A stretch of DNA of 45,559 nt from Usitatibacter sp035624355 (GCA_035624355.1 DASPRQ010000046.1:1-45559); one strand, 5' to 3'; counted from the first letter of the stretch, positions 26,418 to 35,799 are shown. Translations and numbers: made by a program. Notes: generated from the sequence alone by a model not told the origin.

Positions 26418-28685
26418 CTAGGCGGGCGCGCTCGCGCGCCCCCGCACCTCGAGCAGCTCGAGCAGCGCCTCCTGGCGGAAGGGCTTGGCGACGGTCGCGT
26501 CGAACCCGGCGGCGATCTTCGCGGCGTGGTACTGCGGCGAATGCTCGGTGCTCGCCGCGACGAGCAGCACCGCGTCGGCGTCGCGCGAGATGCGCAGCCG
26601 CAGCGACCGTGCCGCTTCCGGGCCGCCGAGCCCCTCGAGCCCGGTATCCGCGATCACGATGTCGTAGAAGTCCTGGTCGAGGGCCGCGTGGGCTTCGGCG
26701 AGGTCGTGCGCGACCACGACGCTGCAGTCGCGCCGCCCGAGGATGTGGGCGGCGAGGATCTGGCTGTCGCGGCTCGGGTCCACGAGCAGGAGCGTGGCGC
26801 CCTTGCGCTGCTCGCGCAGCGAGTGGCGCGTGACGAGCGTGGGCGTCTCGTCGGCGTCGACCGAGGCGCCGGTCACCGCGACGATCGCCTCGTCCAGCTG
26901 CCGCTCGTTGATCGGGTAGCGCATGTAGGCCGCGATGCCGTTCTCGCGGCAGGCGATGGCGTCCCCGGGCCTGCCGTCGCTCGCGAGCATCATCACGAGC
27001 GTCGAGGCGAGGCGCGGATGGTGGCGGATGCGGAAGGCGAGGAGGAACCCGTCCTGCACCGGCAGGCGGTTGGCGAGGACCACGAGCGGCACCGGGCTGC
27101 CTTCCTGGTCGAGGCGCTCGAGGAGCGCGAGCGCCATCGCGGCATTGTCGGCCTCGAGCGGGATCATCCGCGCCGCGCGCAACATCGCCGAGACGGCCAG
27201 GCGCTGCTCGGGGTCGGCGGAGACCACGAGCACGGTGAGCCCGACGAGGGAGACGTAGGTCGCGCGGCGCGGCGCGGGCGGGGCGCGCAGCACCGGGAAA
27301 CCGATGCTGAACGCGTAGAGGGCATCCCCCGGCCGGGTCCCGAGCGCGAGCTCGCCGCCCATCGCCGCCACCATGAAGCGCGCCACCGCGACTCCCATGC
27401 CCGCGTCGCCCGCGTCGCCCGGCGCGGCGCCCGCGGCCGTCACCGCGAAGGAAAGCTGGATGCCCGACTCGGTCGTGTACTCGGGCGTGATCTGCAGCGC
27501 CACCTCGCTCCCGGGGGCGATCTCGAACGCGTTGGCAAGCAGGTTCTTCAGCACGAGCTGCAGGCGGACCACGTCGCCCTCGAGCGCGTCGCTCACGTCC
27601 TGCTCGACCTTGATGCGCAGCCGGCAGCCGCGCTCCTCGGCCGCGGGCACGAGGCGCGCGACGAGCTCGGCGATCGCGGCGCGCAGGCCGAAGCGCGCCT
27701 TGTTGAGCACCACGCCTCCCGAGAGCGCCGAGAAATCCACCAGGTCGCCGATGGCCGCCATCGCCGCCTCGGTGCTCGCGCGGATGGTGCCGAACTGCTC
27801 GACGATCGCCGGCTCCACCTCCATCTGCTGGGCGCGGATGGAAAGCGCCGAGAGGCCTTCGAGCGCCACCGAAAGCTCCTCGCCGATCCTGGAGATGACG
27901 GTCGCCTGCGCGGCGGCACCCTTCGCGGGCACCGGCGCGGCCTTCGCTTTCGTCGCCGCCTCGGAAGCCCTCGGCGCCCACACCGCCCCCGCGGGCTCTC
28001 CTTCGACCTCGATCGGCTGGCGCTCGAGGGTGAGGCTGCGGCCCCCCGCGAGCTTCACCGGCACGCTCGCCGCTTCGCGCGCGCGGCCCGCGAGGCGCTC
28101 GAGCGCCTTCGCGTCGACCAGGCGCGAGCGCGCGAGCACCTCGGCGACCGGAAGCCCCGTGAGCGACTGGGGCGCGCTGGCGAGCTCGAGCAGGCGGCAG
28201 AAGGCCTCGTTCGCGAGCTCCACGTCGCCACGCGCGGTCTCGATCATCAGCGCCTCGGGCACGGCCTCCGCGAGCGCGAGGAGCCGCCCGGTGAGCACGT
28301 TCAGCGCTTCCTCGGTCTCGCGCTGCGGCCCGATGTCCTCGAGCACGGCGATCACGCCCGCGGGCTTGCCGCGCGCGTCGGGCGCCGGCTGCAGCGCCGC
28401 CCGCACCCACGAGGCGCCTCCTTCCCCGGTTCGCGCGAGGAGGGCGGCCTCGACGACGGCGCCCGCGGCCTTGCCCTGGGCGACGCGCTCGAGGTTCTGC
28501 TGCAGGCGGCGCCGCTCGGCTGCGGCGAAGAGGTCGGCGAGCGGCGTGCCGGCGAGCTCCTCGCCCGCGCGGCCCGCGAGCCGAGCGAGCGCGGCGTTGG
28601 CGTAGGCGATGGAGCCCTTCGGGTCGGCCACCGCCACCGCGAGCCGCAGCGTCTCGACGATGCGCTTGAAGTCCTCGGTCTGCAT
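26418..28685 (-). CDS. PAS-PAS hybrid sensor with degenerate kinase core and two receiver domains
   Basis: 755 residues with no membrane segment. Two PAS domains (about 8-118 and 130-235) precede a kinase-like region (about 255-470) and two receivers (about 482-605 and 629-748). In the dimerisation helix the phosphoacceptor position holds Glu269 (RIGEELSVALEGL) instead of His, and the G1 region (about 413-429) lacks a DxGxG motif, although NLLANAF (N box) and MGVAVARFMVAAMGG are recognisable. Receiver 1 has Ala538 in place of the phosphoacceptor Asp and Tyr590 in place of the conserved Lys. Receiver 2 is intact (Asp680 in IVIADTG, Lys734 in AKPF). It looks like a pseudokinase scaffold or phosphate sink. 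It lies 18 nt after pgi and 13 nt before the response regulator. Confidence 0.88.
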   Translation of the reverse strand: MQTEDFKRIVETLRLAVAVADPKGSIAYANAALARLAGRAGEELAGTPLADLFAAAERRRLQQNLERVAQGKAAGAVVEAALLARTGEGGASWVRAALQPAPDARGKPAGVIAVLEDIGPQRETEEALNVLTGRLLALAEAVPEALMIETARGDVELANEAFCRLLELASAPQSLTGLPVAEVLARSRLVDAKALERLAGRAREAASVPVKLAGGRSLTLERQPIEVEGEPAGAVWAPRASEAATKAKAAPVPAKGAAAQATVISRIGEELSVALEGLSALSIRAQQMEVEPAIVEQFGTIRASTEAAMAAIGDLVDFSALSGGVVLNKARFGLRAAIAELVARLVPAAEERGCRLRIKVEQDVSDALEGDVVRLQLVLKNLLANAFEIAPGSEVALQITPEYTTESGIQLSFAVTAAGAAPGDAGDAGMGVAVARFMVAAMGGELALGTRPGDALYAFSIGFPVLRAPPAPRRATYVSLVGLTVLVVSADPEQRLAVSAMLRAARMIPLEADNAAMALALLERLDQEGSPVPLVVLANRLPVQDGFLLAFRIRHHPRLASTLVMMLASDGRPGDAIACRENGIAAYMRYPINERQLDEAIVAVTGASVDADETPTLVTRHSLREQRKGATLLLVDPSRDSQILAAHILGRRDCSVVVAHDLAEAHAALDQDFYDIVIADTGLEGLGGPEAARSLRLRISRDADAVLLVAASTEHSPQYHAAKIAAGFDATVAKPFRQEALLELLEVRGRASAPA

Positions 28686-28703
28686 GGCGGTCGCGCGGGC
28701 GCC

Positions 28704-30278
28704 TCAGCCCGCGGCGCCGGTCCTTCGGATGAGGCCGAGGAGGTGCGCGGTCGCGGGGTGCACCTCCTCGGGCGCGCCGCGCAACGCGGGCAGCACGCGC
28801 CCCGCGATCGACTTGCCGAGCTCCACGCCCCACTGGTCGAAGGGGTTGGTGCCCCACACCGTCGCCTCGACGAACACCTTGTGCTCGTAGATGGCGACGA
28901 GCGCTCCCAGGTGGTAGGCGTCGAGCGCGGGCAGCACGAAGGTCGTGCTCACGCGGTCGCCGGGGCAGGCGCGCCAGCTCTCGGCCCGGGCCACACCCGT
29001 CATGAGCGCCTCCGACTGCGCGCAGGCGTTCGCGAGGAGGATCTCGTGGTGCGCCCGATCGCCGCCCATGGGGCGGGCGACGACGATGAAGTCGCACGAG
29101 GCGCTCTCCGTCGCCTGGTGCAGCCACTGGTGGAAGGCGTGCTGCCCGGGCGTTCCCGTCCCGCCCCAGATCACGGGGCACGTCTGGAAATCGACGCTCG
29201 TGCCGTCCTGGGCGACGCGCTTGCCGTTCGATTCCATCTCGAGCTGCTGGAGGTAGGCGGGCAGGGCCTCGAGGCGCGAGGCGTAGGGCAGCACCGCGTG
29301 CGTCGGCATGCCGAGCGCGTCGCGGTTCCAGAGCCCCACGAGGCCGAGCAGCACGGGCACGTTGTGCTCGAACGGGGTCGAGCGGAACTCGAGGTCCGCG
29401 GCGTGCGCTCCCGCGAGCATCCGCTCGAAGGCCGGCATGCCCACGGCGATCGCCACCGGCAGCCCCACGGAGGACCACACCGAGTAGCGCCCGCCCACCC
29501 AGTCCGCGAAAGGAAAGACGTTGCATTCGGGCAGCCCCCATTCCACGGCGGAGCGCTCGTGGGCGGTGGCGGCGATCACGTGGCGCTCGAGGGCAGCGGG
29601 CCCGAGGGCCGCCTGCAGCCACGCGCGCGCCGCGGCGGCGTTGGCGAGCGTCTCCTGGGTGGCGAACGTCTTCGAGGCCACGACGACGAGCGTGGAGGCC
29701 GGGTCGAGGCCGCGCACCGCGTCGTCGAGCTCCGCCGGGTCGACGTTGGCGACGAAGCGCACCGCGGGGCCGTCGGCGTCGGCGCGCAGCGCCTCGATCG
29801 CGAGGCGCGGCCCGAGCGACGAGCCGCCGATCCCGAGCGCGAGCACGTGCGTGAAGCGCGCCCCGGTGGCGCCCTTCCATTGGCCTTCGCGCACCGCTTG
29901 CGAGAAGACGCGCATGCGCTCCCGGTGGCGCTGCACCTCGGGCAGCACGTCCGCGCCGTCCACGGCGATGTGCTCGTCGCCGCGCAGCGCCATGTGCAGC
30001 GCCGGCCGGTCCTCGGAGGCGTTGACCCGCTCGCCGCCGAAGAGCCGCTCGACGGCCGCGGCGACCCCGCGCTCGCGCGCGAGCGCCACGAGGAGCTCCA
30101 CGGTCTCGCGCGTGAGCCGCTGCTTCGACAGGTCCACGGCGATGCCCGCGCAGCCCACCGTGAAGGCGGCGCCGCGCCCCGGATCGTCGCGCCACAGGTC
30201 GTCCACGCGCCGCGCGGCGAGCGCGTCGCGGTGCGCGAGCAGGGCCCGCCAGGCGGGCGACGAAGTGAAGGAAGTCAT
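28704..30278 (-). CDS. pgi: Glucose-6-phosphate isomerase
   Basis: Interconverts glucose-6-phosphate and fructose-6-phosphate in the cytoplasm; 524 residues. Both family signatures are present: VGGRYSVWSSVGLP, and GTNPFDQWGVELGK with the catalytic Lys. Also visible are GIGGSSLGP (sugar-phosphate binding), the catalytic Glu in QLEMESNGK and the His in TPGQHAFHQWLHQ. It begins 27 nt after the EamA transporter gene and ends 18 nt before the hybrid sensor, all on the minus strand, so the sensor genes may be partly co-expressed with this metabolic enzyme. Confidence 0.97.
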   Translation of the reverse strand: MTSFTSSPAWRALLAHRDALAARRVDDLWRDDPGRGAAFTVGCAGIAVDLSKQRLTRETVELLVALARERGVAAAVERLFGGERVNASEDRPALHMALRGDEHIAVDGADVLPEVQRHRERMRVFSQAVREGQWKGATGARFTHVLALGIGGSSLGPRLAIEALRADADGPAVRFVANVDPAELDDAVRGLDPASTLVVVASKTFATQETLANAAAARAWLQAALGPAALERHVIAATAHERSAVEWGLPECNVFPFADWVGGRYSVWSSVGLPVAIAVGMPAFERMLAGAHAADLEFRSTPFEHNVPVLLGLVGLWNRDALGMPTHAVLPYASRLEALPAYLQQLEMESNGKRVAQDGTSVDFQTCPVIWGGTGTPGQHAFHQWLHQATESASCDFIVVARPMGGDRAHHEILLANACAQSEALMTGVARAESWRACPGDRVSTTFVLPALDAYHLGALVAIYEHKVFVEATVWGTNPFDQWGVELGKSIAGRVLPALRGAPEEVHPATAHLLGLIRRTGAAG

Positions 30279-30305
30279 GCGCGAACCTGCGGACCTCGGG
30301 AAATT

Positions 30306-31172
30306 CTACCCCAGCGCCAACCCCGAGATTCCGAGCGCCATGCCGGCCGCGGCCACCAGGCGGCGCGTCGCGTCGCCTTCGCGCAGCAGGTGCGCCCCCA
30401 TGAGCGCGGCGAAGAGGATCGAGACCTCGCGCGCCGGCGCCACGAGGCTCACCGGGGTGAACACCATCGCGGTGAGCACGAGGATGTAGGCGAGCGGCGA
30501 CATCACGGCGATCGCGAGCACGGTGCCGCGTTGCTCGCGCCAGGCGCGCCACGCCGCCCCCGGCGCGCGCGCCCGGGTCCATGGCACGAGCAGCGCCGCG
30601 CGGAACGCGTTGCAGCCCCAGTCGTAAAGGAGCGGGGGCAGCAGCCATCCGGCCACGCTCGCCTTGTCCCAGACCGTGTAGCCCGCGATCGTGCAGCCGG
30701 TGAGGATCGCGAAGCCGATGGCGTGTCGCCCGCTGCCGCGGTGCCAGGAGAGGGGATTGCCCGCGAGCAGGATCGCGGAGGCGCCGATGAGGACCGCGCC
30801 GGCGAGCGCCAGGGGGCCGGGCCGCTCGCCGAGGACCGCGATCGCCACGACGATGGTGATGAGGGGCCCCGAGGCGCGCGCGAGCGGATACACGATCGAA
30901 AGGTCGCCCGAGCTGCGATAGGCGCGGTCGAGCAGCAGGAAGTACGCGCCGTGGATCGCGCCGCTCACCAGCATCAACGCGAGGTGGATCGGGTGGAACC
31001 GGTAGTCCTGGACCCACACGGCGACGCCGGTGATCGGAAGGTAGATCACGAGCGAGATCGCCGAGGCGGCCGTGACCACACCCGGGCCTCCGCCGCTGCG
31101 CTTCAGCAGGAAGTTCCAGCTCGCGTGCACGAAGGCCGCGAAGAGGACGAGCCCCAGGGCGAGCGCGCTCAA
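30306..31172 (-). CDS. EamA/DMT-family transporter
   Basis: 288 residues with about ten hydrophobic helices arranged as two EamA repeats (about 5-135 and 150-287). Repeat 1 contains SIVYPLARASGPL and repeat 2 SLVAPAREVSILFAAL, the usual EamA pore-lining motifs. Substrate unknown; the family exports amino acids, metabolites or drugs. The start is TTG at 31172, overlapping the upstream NUDIX stop as TTGA; the first helix begins directly after it, so a later start is unlikely. Confidence 0.9.
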   Translation of the reverse strand: MSALALGLVLFAAFVHASWNFLLKRSGGGPGVVTAASAISLVIYLPITGVAVWVQDYRFHPIHLALMLVSGAIHGAYFLLLDRAYRSSGDLSIVYPLARASGPLITIVVAIAVLGERPGPLALAGAVLIGASAILLAGNPLSWHRGSGRHAIGFAILTGCTIAGYTVWDKASVAGWLLPPLLYDWGCNAFRAALLVPWTRARAPGAAWRAWREQRGTVLAIAVMSPLAYILVLTAMVFTPVSLVAPAREVSILFAALMGAHLLREGDATRRLVAAAGMALGISGLALG

Positions 31173-32044
31173 GGCTTGAGCAGGCGCAGCATGTCGAGGT
31201 ACTGCACGTCCTCGGGAAGCACCGCGCCCAGGCGCAGGAGCCCGTCGACCATCACCGCGCCGGCGTCGAAGGTGAAATCGCCCGCGAGGATGTTGCCGAT
31301 CACGTCCTCCACGCGGACCAGGCGGATCTCGCTCACCTCCGAGTCCTGGCTGGCGGGCTCGAACTCCGGAGGAAGCCAGAGGTCATGCACGAAGATGATC
31401 TCGCGATGCAGGCCCTCCGGAGCGGAATACTCGACGCGCACGGCGCCGAGGCAGTTCACGCCCTGCAGGAGCGAGGGCGCGATGCCCGCCTCCTCCCACG
31501 CCTCCTTGCGCAGCGTCTCGTCGGCGGTCATCCCCGCGGCGATGCGCCCGCCCACCAGGTTGTCCAGCTTGTCGGGGTCCACGCTCTTGTCGGGGCTGCG
31601 CCGCGCGATCCACGCGTGCGCGAGACCGCCCCGGCGCGTGAATCCGTTCGCGTGCGCCGCATAGCTCATCATCCCGAAGTGGCGGGTGGCCGCGCGCTCG
31701 ATGCGCAGCAGCTCCGGGGCCGCGTAGTGGTGCGACACGCTCACCATCTCGTCGCGCCAGCCGAGGATCTCGCCTTCGCGCGCGAGGTCGCGCGTGACCC
31801 CGGCGAGCGCCTCGGTGCGCCCCGCGGGCGTGTCGGGTGTCGCGCGCAGCGTCACGTACGCGGTGCCCACCTCGAAGACGTGGGGCCAGCGGCGCAGCAG
31901 GTCGGCGAACGAGGGCCGCAGCCACCCCACGGGATGCTCCTTCACGTAGAAGGGCAGCATCGGCACCTCCCGTCCCGCGTGGGACGCGTGGGTGCAGGCG
32001 GCGCGGAGGAAGCCCAGCAGGTCGGCGTAGATGCGCGGTCTCAT
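31169..32044 (-). CDS. NUDIX-domain protein with N-terminal DUF4743-like region (Tnr3-like)
   Basis: 291 residues. The N-terminal half (to about 120) matches the DUF4743-type leader found in front of the Nudix domain of yeast Tnr3 and YJR142W. It is followed by SHAWIARRS-like sequence (here AHAWIARRSPDK) and a divergent Nudix box GRIAAGMTADETLRKEAW then EEAGI. The first box Glu is replaced by Met, but the KExxEExG core is kept, as is usual in this subgroup. Relatives hydrolyse damaged forms of thiamine diphosphate; that activity is inferred here. The start at 32044 gives the family N-terminus (MRPRIYADLL). It is divergent from dadA across 88 bp. Confidence 0.82.
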   Translation of the reverse strand: MRPRIYADLLGFLRAACTHASHAGREVPMLPFYVKEHPVGWLRPSFADLLRRWPHVFEVGTAYVTLRATPDTPAGRTEALAGVTRDLAREGEILGWRDEMVSVSHHYAAPELLRIERAATRHFGMMSYAAHANGFTRRGGLAHAWIARRSPDKSVDPDKLDNLVGGRIAAGMTADETLRKEAWEEAGIAPSLLQGVNCLGAVRVEYSAPEGLHREIIFVHDLWLPPEFEPASQDSEVSEIRLVRVEDVIGNILAGDFTFDAGAVMVDGLLRLGAVLPEDVQYLDMLRLLKP

Positions 32045-32094
32045 GGCCCGGGGACGTGGAGGACGCGGCGCCGCGGTCGAGGCGGGAGGGCGCG

Positions 32095-32123
32095 TTGACA
32101 AGTCTAAGCCAATTCCCCAGACT
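32095..32123 (+). promoter_or_regulatory. Candidate promoter of the dadA-ilvA-GGDEF-GT2 unit
   Basis: A perfect -35 TTGACA (32095-32100) is followed after 17 bp by CAGACT (32118-32123, 3/6 to the -10 consensus). Initiation would fall at about 32130-32133, on or next to the dadA ATG at 32133. No SD precedes that ATG, so a leaderless message is possible. Confidence 0.45.
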
Positions 32124-32132
32124 CCGCGCGCC

Positions 32133-33386
32133 ATGAGAGCGCTCGTCCTCGGCGCCGGAGTGATCGGCACCGCGACCGCGTGGTACCTCGCCGCGCGCGG
32201 CCACGACGTGACGGTGGTCGATCGCCGCGAGGGTCCGGGGCTCGAGACCTCCTTCGCGAACGGCGGCCAGATCTCCGCGGGCCACGCCGAGCCGTGGGCC
32301 AACGCCGAGGCGCCGGCGAAGCTGCTGAAGTGGATCTGGCGCGACGACGCGCCGCTGCTCTTCCGCCTGCGCCCGGATCCGCGCCAGTGGGCCTGGGGCG
32401 CGCGCTTCCTCCTCGAGTGCCTGCCCTCGCGCACGCGGCGCAACATCGGCGAGCTCGTGAAGCTCGCCCTCTACAGCCGCGAGAGCCTGCGCGAGCTGCG
32501 CGCGGAAACCGGGATCCGCTACGACGAGCTCGCGCGCGGCATCCTGCACTACTACACCGAGCGGCGCGGCTTCGAGCAGGCAGTGCGCGCCGCCGCCGTG
32601 ATGCGCGCCTACGGCCTGGAGCGCGACGTGAAGACGGTGGACGAGGCGGTGGCGATCGAGCCGGCGCTCGCGGCCGCGCGCGATCGCCTCGTGGGAGCCA
32701 CCTACGTCGCCGGCGACGAGTCGGGCGACGCGTACCTCTTCACGTCGCGCCTCGCGAAGCTCGCCGAGGGGCGGGGTGTCGCGTTCGCGGGAAACCGCGA
32801 GGTCGTGCGCATCGCGCACGCGGGGGGCCGCGTCGAGGCCGTGGTCGTGCGCACGGCCGAGGGGGCCGAGGAAAGGCTCGCCGCGGACGCGTACGTGCTC
32901 GCGCTCGGGAGCTTCTCCCCGCTCGTCGCGCGCGACCTGGGCCTCGCGCTCCCCGTCTATCCCGCGAAGGGCTACTCGGCGACCGTCGCCGTCGCCGACC
33001 CCGCGCGCGCGCCCCGCACGAGCCTCACCGACGACGAGGCGAAGATCGTGATCTCGCGGCTCGGCGAGCGGCTGCGCATCGCCGGGACCGCGGAGCTCTC
33101 GGGCTACTCGGCGGCGCTCAACCCCGTGCGCTGCGAGGCGCTCGTGCGCCGCATGCGCGAGCTCTTCCCGGGCGCGGCCGACTACGATCGCCCGGCCTAC
33201 TGGGCGGGTCTGAGGCCGTCCACGCCTTCGAACCTGCCGCTCGTAGGCCCCACGCGCTACGCCAATCTCTTCCTCAACACGGGACACGGCACGCTCGGCT
33301 GGACGCTCGCGTGCGGGTCGGGACGCGCGGTTGCGGATATCATCTCGGGGCACAAGCCCGGGGTGGACTTCGCCTTCACGGGCTGA
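32133..33386 (+). CDS. dadA: D-amino-acid dehydrogenase, FAD-dependent (DadA family)
   Basis: Oxidative deamination of D-amino acids to 2-oxo acids, with electrons passed to the quinone pool at the inner membrane. 417 residues, the DadA length. The FAD dinucleotide fold GAGVIGTATAWYLA is at 7-20, with VVDRREGPGLETSFANGGQI following, and the C-terminal GLRPSTPSNLPLVG and NTGHGTLGWTLACGSGR match DadA. The ATG at 32133 gives the expected N-terminus (MRALVLGAG). It is the first of four closely spaced genes (10 nt to the next). No alanine racemase gene is in the window. Confidence 0.92.
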   Translation: MRALVLGAGVIGTATAWYLAARGHDVTVVDRREGPGLETSFANGGQISAGHAEPWANAEAPAKLLKWIWRDDAPLLFRLRPDPRQWAWGARFLLECLPSRTRRNIGELVKLALYSRESLRELRAETGIRYDELARGILHYYTERRGFEQAVRAAAVMRAYGLERDVKTVDEAVAIEPALAAARDRLVGATYVAGDESGDAYLFTSRLAKLAEGRGVAFAGNREVVRIAHAGGRVEAVVVRTAEGAEERLAADAYVLALGSFSPLVARDLGLALPVYPAKGYSATVAVADPARAPRTSLTDDEAKIVISRLGERLRIAGTAELSGYSAALNPVRCEALVRRMRELFPGAADYDRPAYWAGLRPSTPSNLPLVGPTRYANLFLNTGHGTLGWTLACGSGRAVADIISGHKPGVDFAFTG

Positions 33387-33396
33387 GTATCGGGCC

Positions 33397-34605
33397 ATGG
33401 TGACCATCGAGGACGTCGAAGCGGCGGCGAAGGTGATCGAGGGGCAGGTCGTCGAGACGCCGTGCCTCGCCTCGCGCACGCTCTCGGAGATCACCGGGGC
33501 GCGCATCCACCTCAAGTTCGAGAACCACCAGTTCACCGCCTCGTTCAAGGAGCGCGGCGCCCTCAACAAGCTCGCGTCCCTGCGCGGGGAGCAGGCCGCG
33601 AAGGGCGTGATCGCGTGCTCGGCGGGCAACCACGCGCAGGGCGTGGCCTACCACGCGCACCGGCTGGGCATCCCCGCGGTGATCGTGATGCCGCGCTACA
33701 CGCCCTACGTGAAGGTCGAGCAGACCCAGCGCCACGGCGCGGAGGTGATCCTCGAGGGCGAGAACTTCGACGCCGCGAAGGACCACGCGCTCGCGCTCGC
33801 CGCCTCCCGGGGCCTCACGCTCGTGCATCCCTACGACGACGAGAAGGTCATCGCGGGCCAGGGCACGTGCGGCCTGGAGATGCTGCGCGCCTGCCCCGGG
33901 CTCGAGGTGCTCGTGGTCGCGATCGGCGGCGGAGGCCTCGTCTCGGGGATCTCGATCGCGGCGAAGGCGCTCAATCCCTCGATCGAGGTCGTGGGCGTGG
34001 AGATGGCGCGCTTCCCCGCGATGTACCACGCCCTGAAGGGCACGACGCCCGAGTTCGGCGCCTCGACCATCGCCGAGGGGATCGCGGTCAAGGAGCCGGG
34101 GCGCATCACGCGGGAGATCGTCGAGCGCAACGTCTCCGAGATCCTGCTCGTGGACGAGGGCGACGTCGAGGAGGCCATCGTGATGCTCCTCGAGATCGAG
34201 AAGACGGTGGTGGAGGGCGCGGGCGCCGCTCCGCTCGCCGCGGTGCTGGGCAACCCCGGGCGCTTCAAGGGACGCTCCGTGGGCCTCGTGCTCGGCGGCG
34301 GCAACATCGACCCCCTCGTGCTCTCGGAGATCATCGAGCGCGGGATGGTGCGCGCGGGGCGCCTCGCGCGGGTGCTGGTGGAGGTGCGCGACCTGCCCGG
34401 CTCGCTCGCGCGCGTGACCGCCTGCATCGCCGAGCAGAACGCCAACATCGAGGAGGTCCACCACCAGCGCGCCTTCACCTCGCTCGCGGTGCAGAACGCG
34501 GAGGTGGACCTCGTCGTCAAGACGCGCAGCCGCGAGCACGTGGCGCAGATCGTCGAGGCGCTCAGGCGCGCCGGCTTCAAGGCGCGCTCCCACCCCGTCG
34601 AGTGA
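33397..34605 (+). CDS. ilvA: Threonine/serine ammonia-lyase with C-terminal ACT domain
   Basis: PLP enzyme converting L-threonine to 2-oxobutanoate and ammonia (and serine to pyruvate); 402 residues. The Schiff-base lysine is Lys51 in TASFKERGA, the asparagine loop is SAGNHAQG (75-82) and the phosphate-binding loop is IGGGGLVSG (176-184). A single ACT domain fills about 325-400 (VLVEVRDLPGSLARVTACIA). The length fits the medium, one-ACT form rather than the two-ACT biosynthetic enzyme. It starts 10 nt after dadA, pointing to joint amino-acid catabolism, though a biosynthetic role cannot be excluded. Confidence 0.92.
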   Translation: MVTIEDVEAAAKVIEGQVVETPCLASRTLSEITGARIHLKFENHQFTASFKERGALNKLASLRGEQAAKGVIACSAGNHAQGVAYHAHRLGIPAVIVMPRYTPYVKVEQTQRHGAEVILEGENFDAAKDHALALAASRGLTLVHPYDDEKVIAGQGTCGLEMLRACPGLEVLVVAIGGGGLVSGISIAAKALNPSIEVVGVEMARFPAMYHALKGTTPEFGASTIAEGIAVKEPGRITREIVERNVSEILLVDEGDVEEAIVMLLEIEKTVVEGAGAAPLAAVLGNPGRFKGRSVGLVLGGGNIDPLVLSEIIERGMVRAGRLARVLVEVRDLPGSLARVTACIAEQNANIEEVHHQRAFTSLAVQNAEVDLVVKTRSREHVAQIVEALRRAGFKARSHPVE

Positions 34606-34621
34606 GCCGGACGCCCGCGCG

Positions 34622-35782
34622 ATGAGCCGCGCCCAGACGCTCATCCTGGCGCTTCTCGTCCTGCACCTGCTGCTGGGGGTGCTGTGCCTGCTCATCGCGC
34701 GCGGCGAGCACAAGTCGCCGGCGCTGCGCTGGTGGGGCTGGGGCCTCACCCTCTACGCCGCGGGCCTGCTCGCCACGATCCTCGGCGCCGCGGGTCTGCC
34801 GCGGGCCGCGACCAACGCGGCGGGCAACATCGTGATCGCGCTCTCGTCGGTGGCGTGCGCGCGCGGCGTCTACGCGCACACGCCCCTGCGGCTCGCCACC
34901 GGGTGGATCGGCGCCGGGCTCGCCGCGACGGCCCTGGCGCTCGTCGCGGCGAACCTCACGGGATGGAACGTGATGTACGTGAACGTGGCGGCGCCCACGG
35001 TGATCGCGGCGGTGCTCTTCGTCTTCGCCGCCGTCGCCGTCGCGGGGCAGGGGCCGCGCGACGCGCGCCAGGCCGCGCGCCTGCTCGCCGCGCTGCTGCT
35101 CCTGGCGGTGGCGACCTGGATCGCGCGCATCGCCGCGCTCCTGCTGGTGCCCGCAGGGCCGGGGGCGGCCGAGCGCATGGATCTCGTGGTCTCGCTCTTC
35201 GCGATCCTTCAGATGGTGAACGGCGTGGCGGCCACGCTCGCGCTCATCTGGATCGACGTGCGCCTCATGCAGGCGGAGCTCGCGCGGGTGGCGCACACCG
35301 ACGCGCTCACGGGGCTGCCCAACCGCCGCGCCGCGCGCCAGCGCTTCGGGGAAGAGACCTCGAGGGCGACGCGCGCCGGCCGCGGGTTCGCCATGGCGAT
35401 CTTCGACATCGACCACTTCAAGCAGGTGAACGACCGCCACGGCCACGCGGTCGGCGACGAGGTGCTCAGGGGCGTCGCCGACGCGCTCGCCTCCTCCAAG
35501 CGGGGCGAGGACGTGCTGGCGCGCATCGGCGGCGAGGAATTCCTCGTCCTGCTGGCGGAGCAGGGCGCCGACGGGGCGCGGGATGCCGCCGAGCGGCTGC
35601 GCCGCGCGGCGGGCGAGGCCGAAGTGCGCGCCGGGGACCAGGCGGTGCACGTCACGCTGAGCGGCGGCGTGGCGCTCTTTCCCTCCGACGGCGCCGACTG
35701 GGACCACCTCTTCGCCGCCGCGGACCGGCGCCTGTACGCGGCGAAACGCGACGGGCGCGACCGGCTCGAGGCGCGCGGCTAG
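34622..35782 (+). CDS. Membrane-bound diguanylate cyclase (GGDEF)
   Basis: 386 residues. Six hydrophobic segments in the first 212 residues form an MHYT-free membrane sensor of no recognised class. A catalytic GGDEF domain follows (about 222-385), with DALTGLPNRR, FDIDHFKQVND and the active-site GGEEF at 303-307. An RxxD inhibitory site (RGED, 294-297) lies exactly 5 residues before GGEEF, so product inhibition is likely. It should make cyclic di-GMP from GTP. It begins 16 nt after the ammonia-lyase gene and ends 17 nt before a glycosyltransferase gene, which may be an effector pathway of the same unit. Confidence 0.93.
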   Translation: MSRAQTLILALLVLHLLLGVLCLLIARGEHKSPALRWWGWGLTLYAAGLLATILGAAGLPRAATNAAGNIVIALSSVACARGVYAHTPLRLATGWIGAGLAATALALVAANLTGWNVMYVNVAAPTVIAAVLFVFAAVAVAGQGPRDARQAARLLAALLLLAVATWIARIAALLLVPAGPGAAERMDLVVSLFAILQMVNGVAATLALIWIDVRLMQAELARVAHTDALTGLPNRRAARQRFGEETSRATRAGRGFAMAIFDIDHFKQVNDRHGHAVGDEVLRGVADALASSKRGEDVLARIGGEEFLVLLAEQGADGARDAAERLRRAAGEAEVRAGDQAVHVTLSGGVALFPSDGADWDHLFAAADRRLYAAKRDGRDRLEARG

Positions 35783-35799
35783 CGCACCACCCCACGCCC

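Noticed and set aside
26373..31664. A 1763-codon plus-strand open frame opposite the sensor, pgi and transporter genes
   Set aside because: The opposite strand carries four recognisable proteins, and the long frame has no domain and spans several gene borders.
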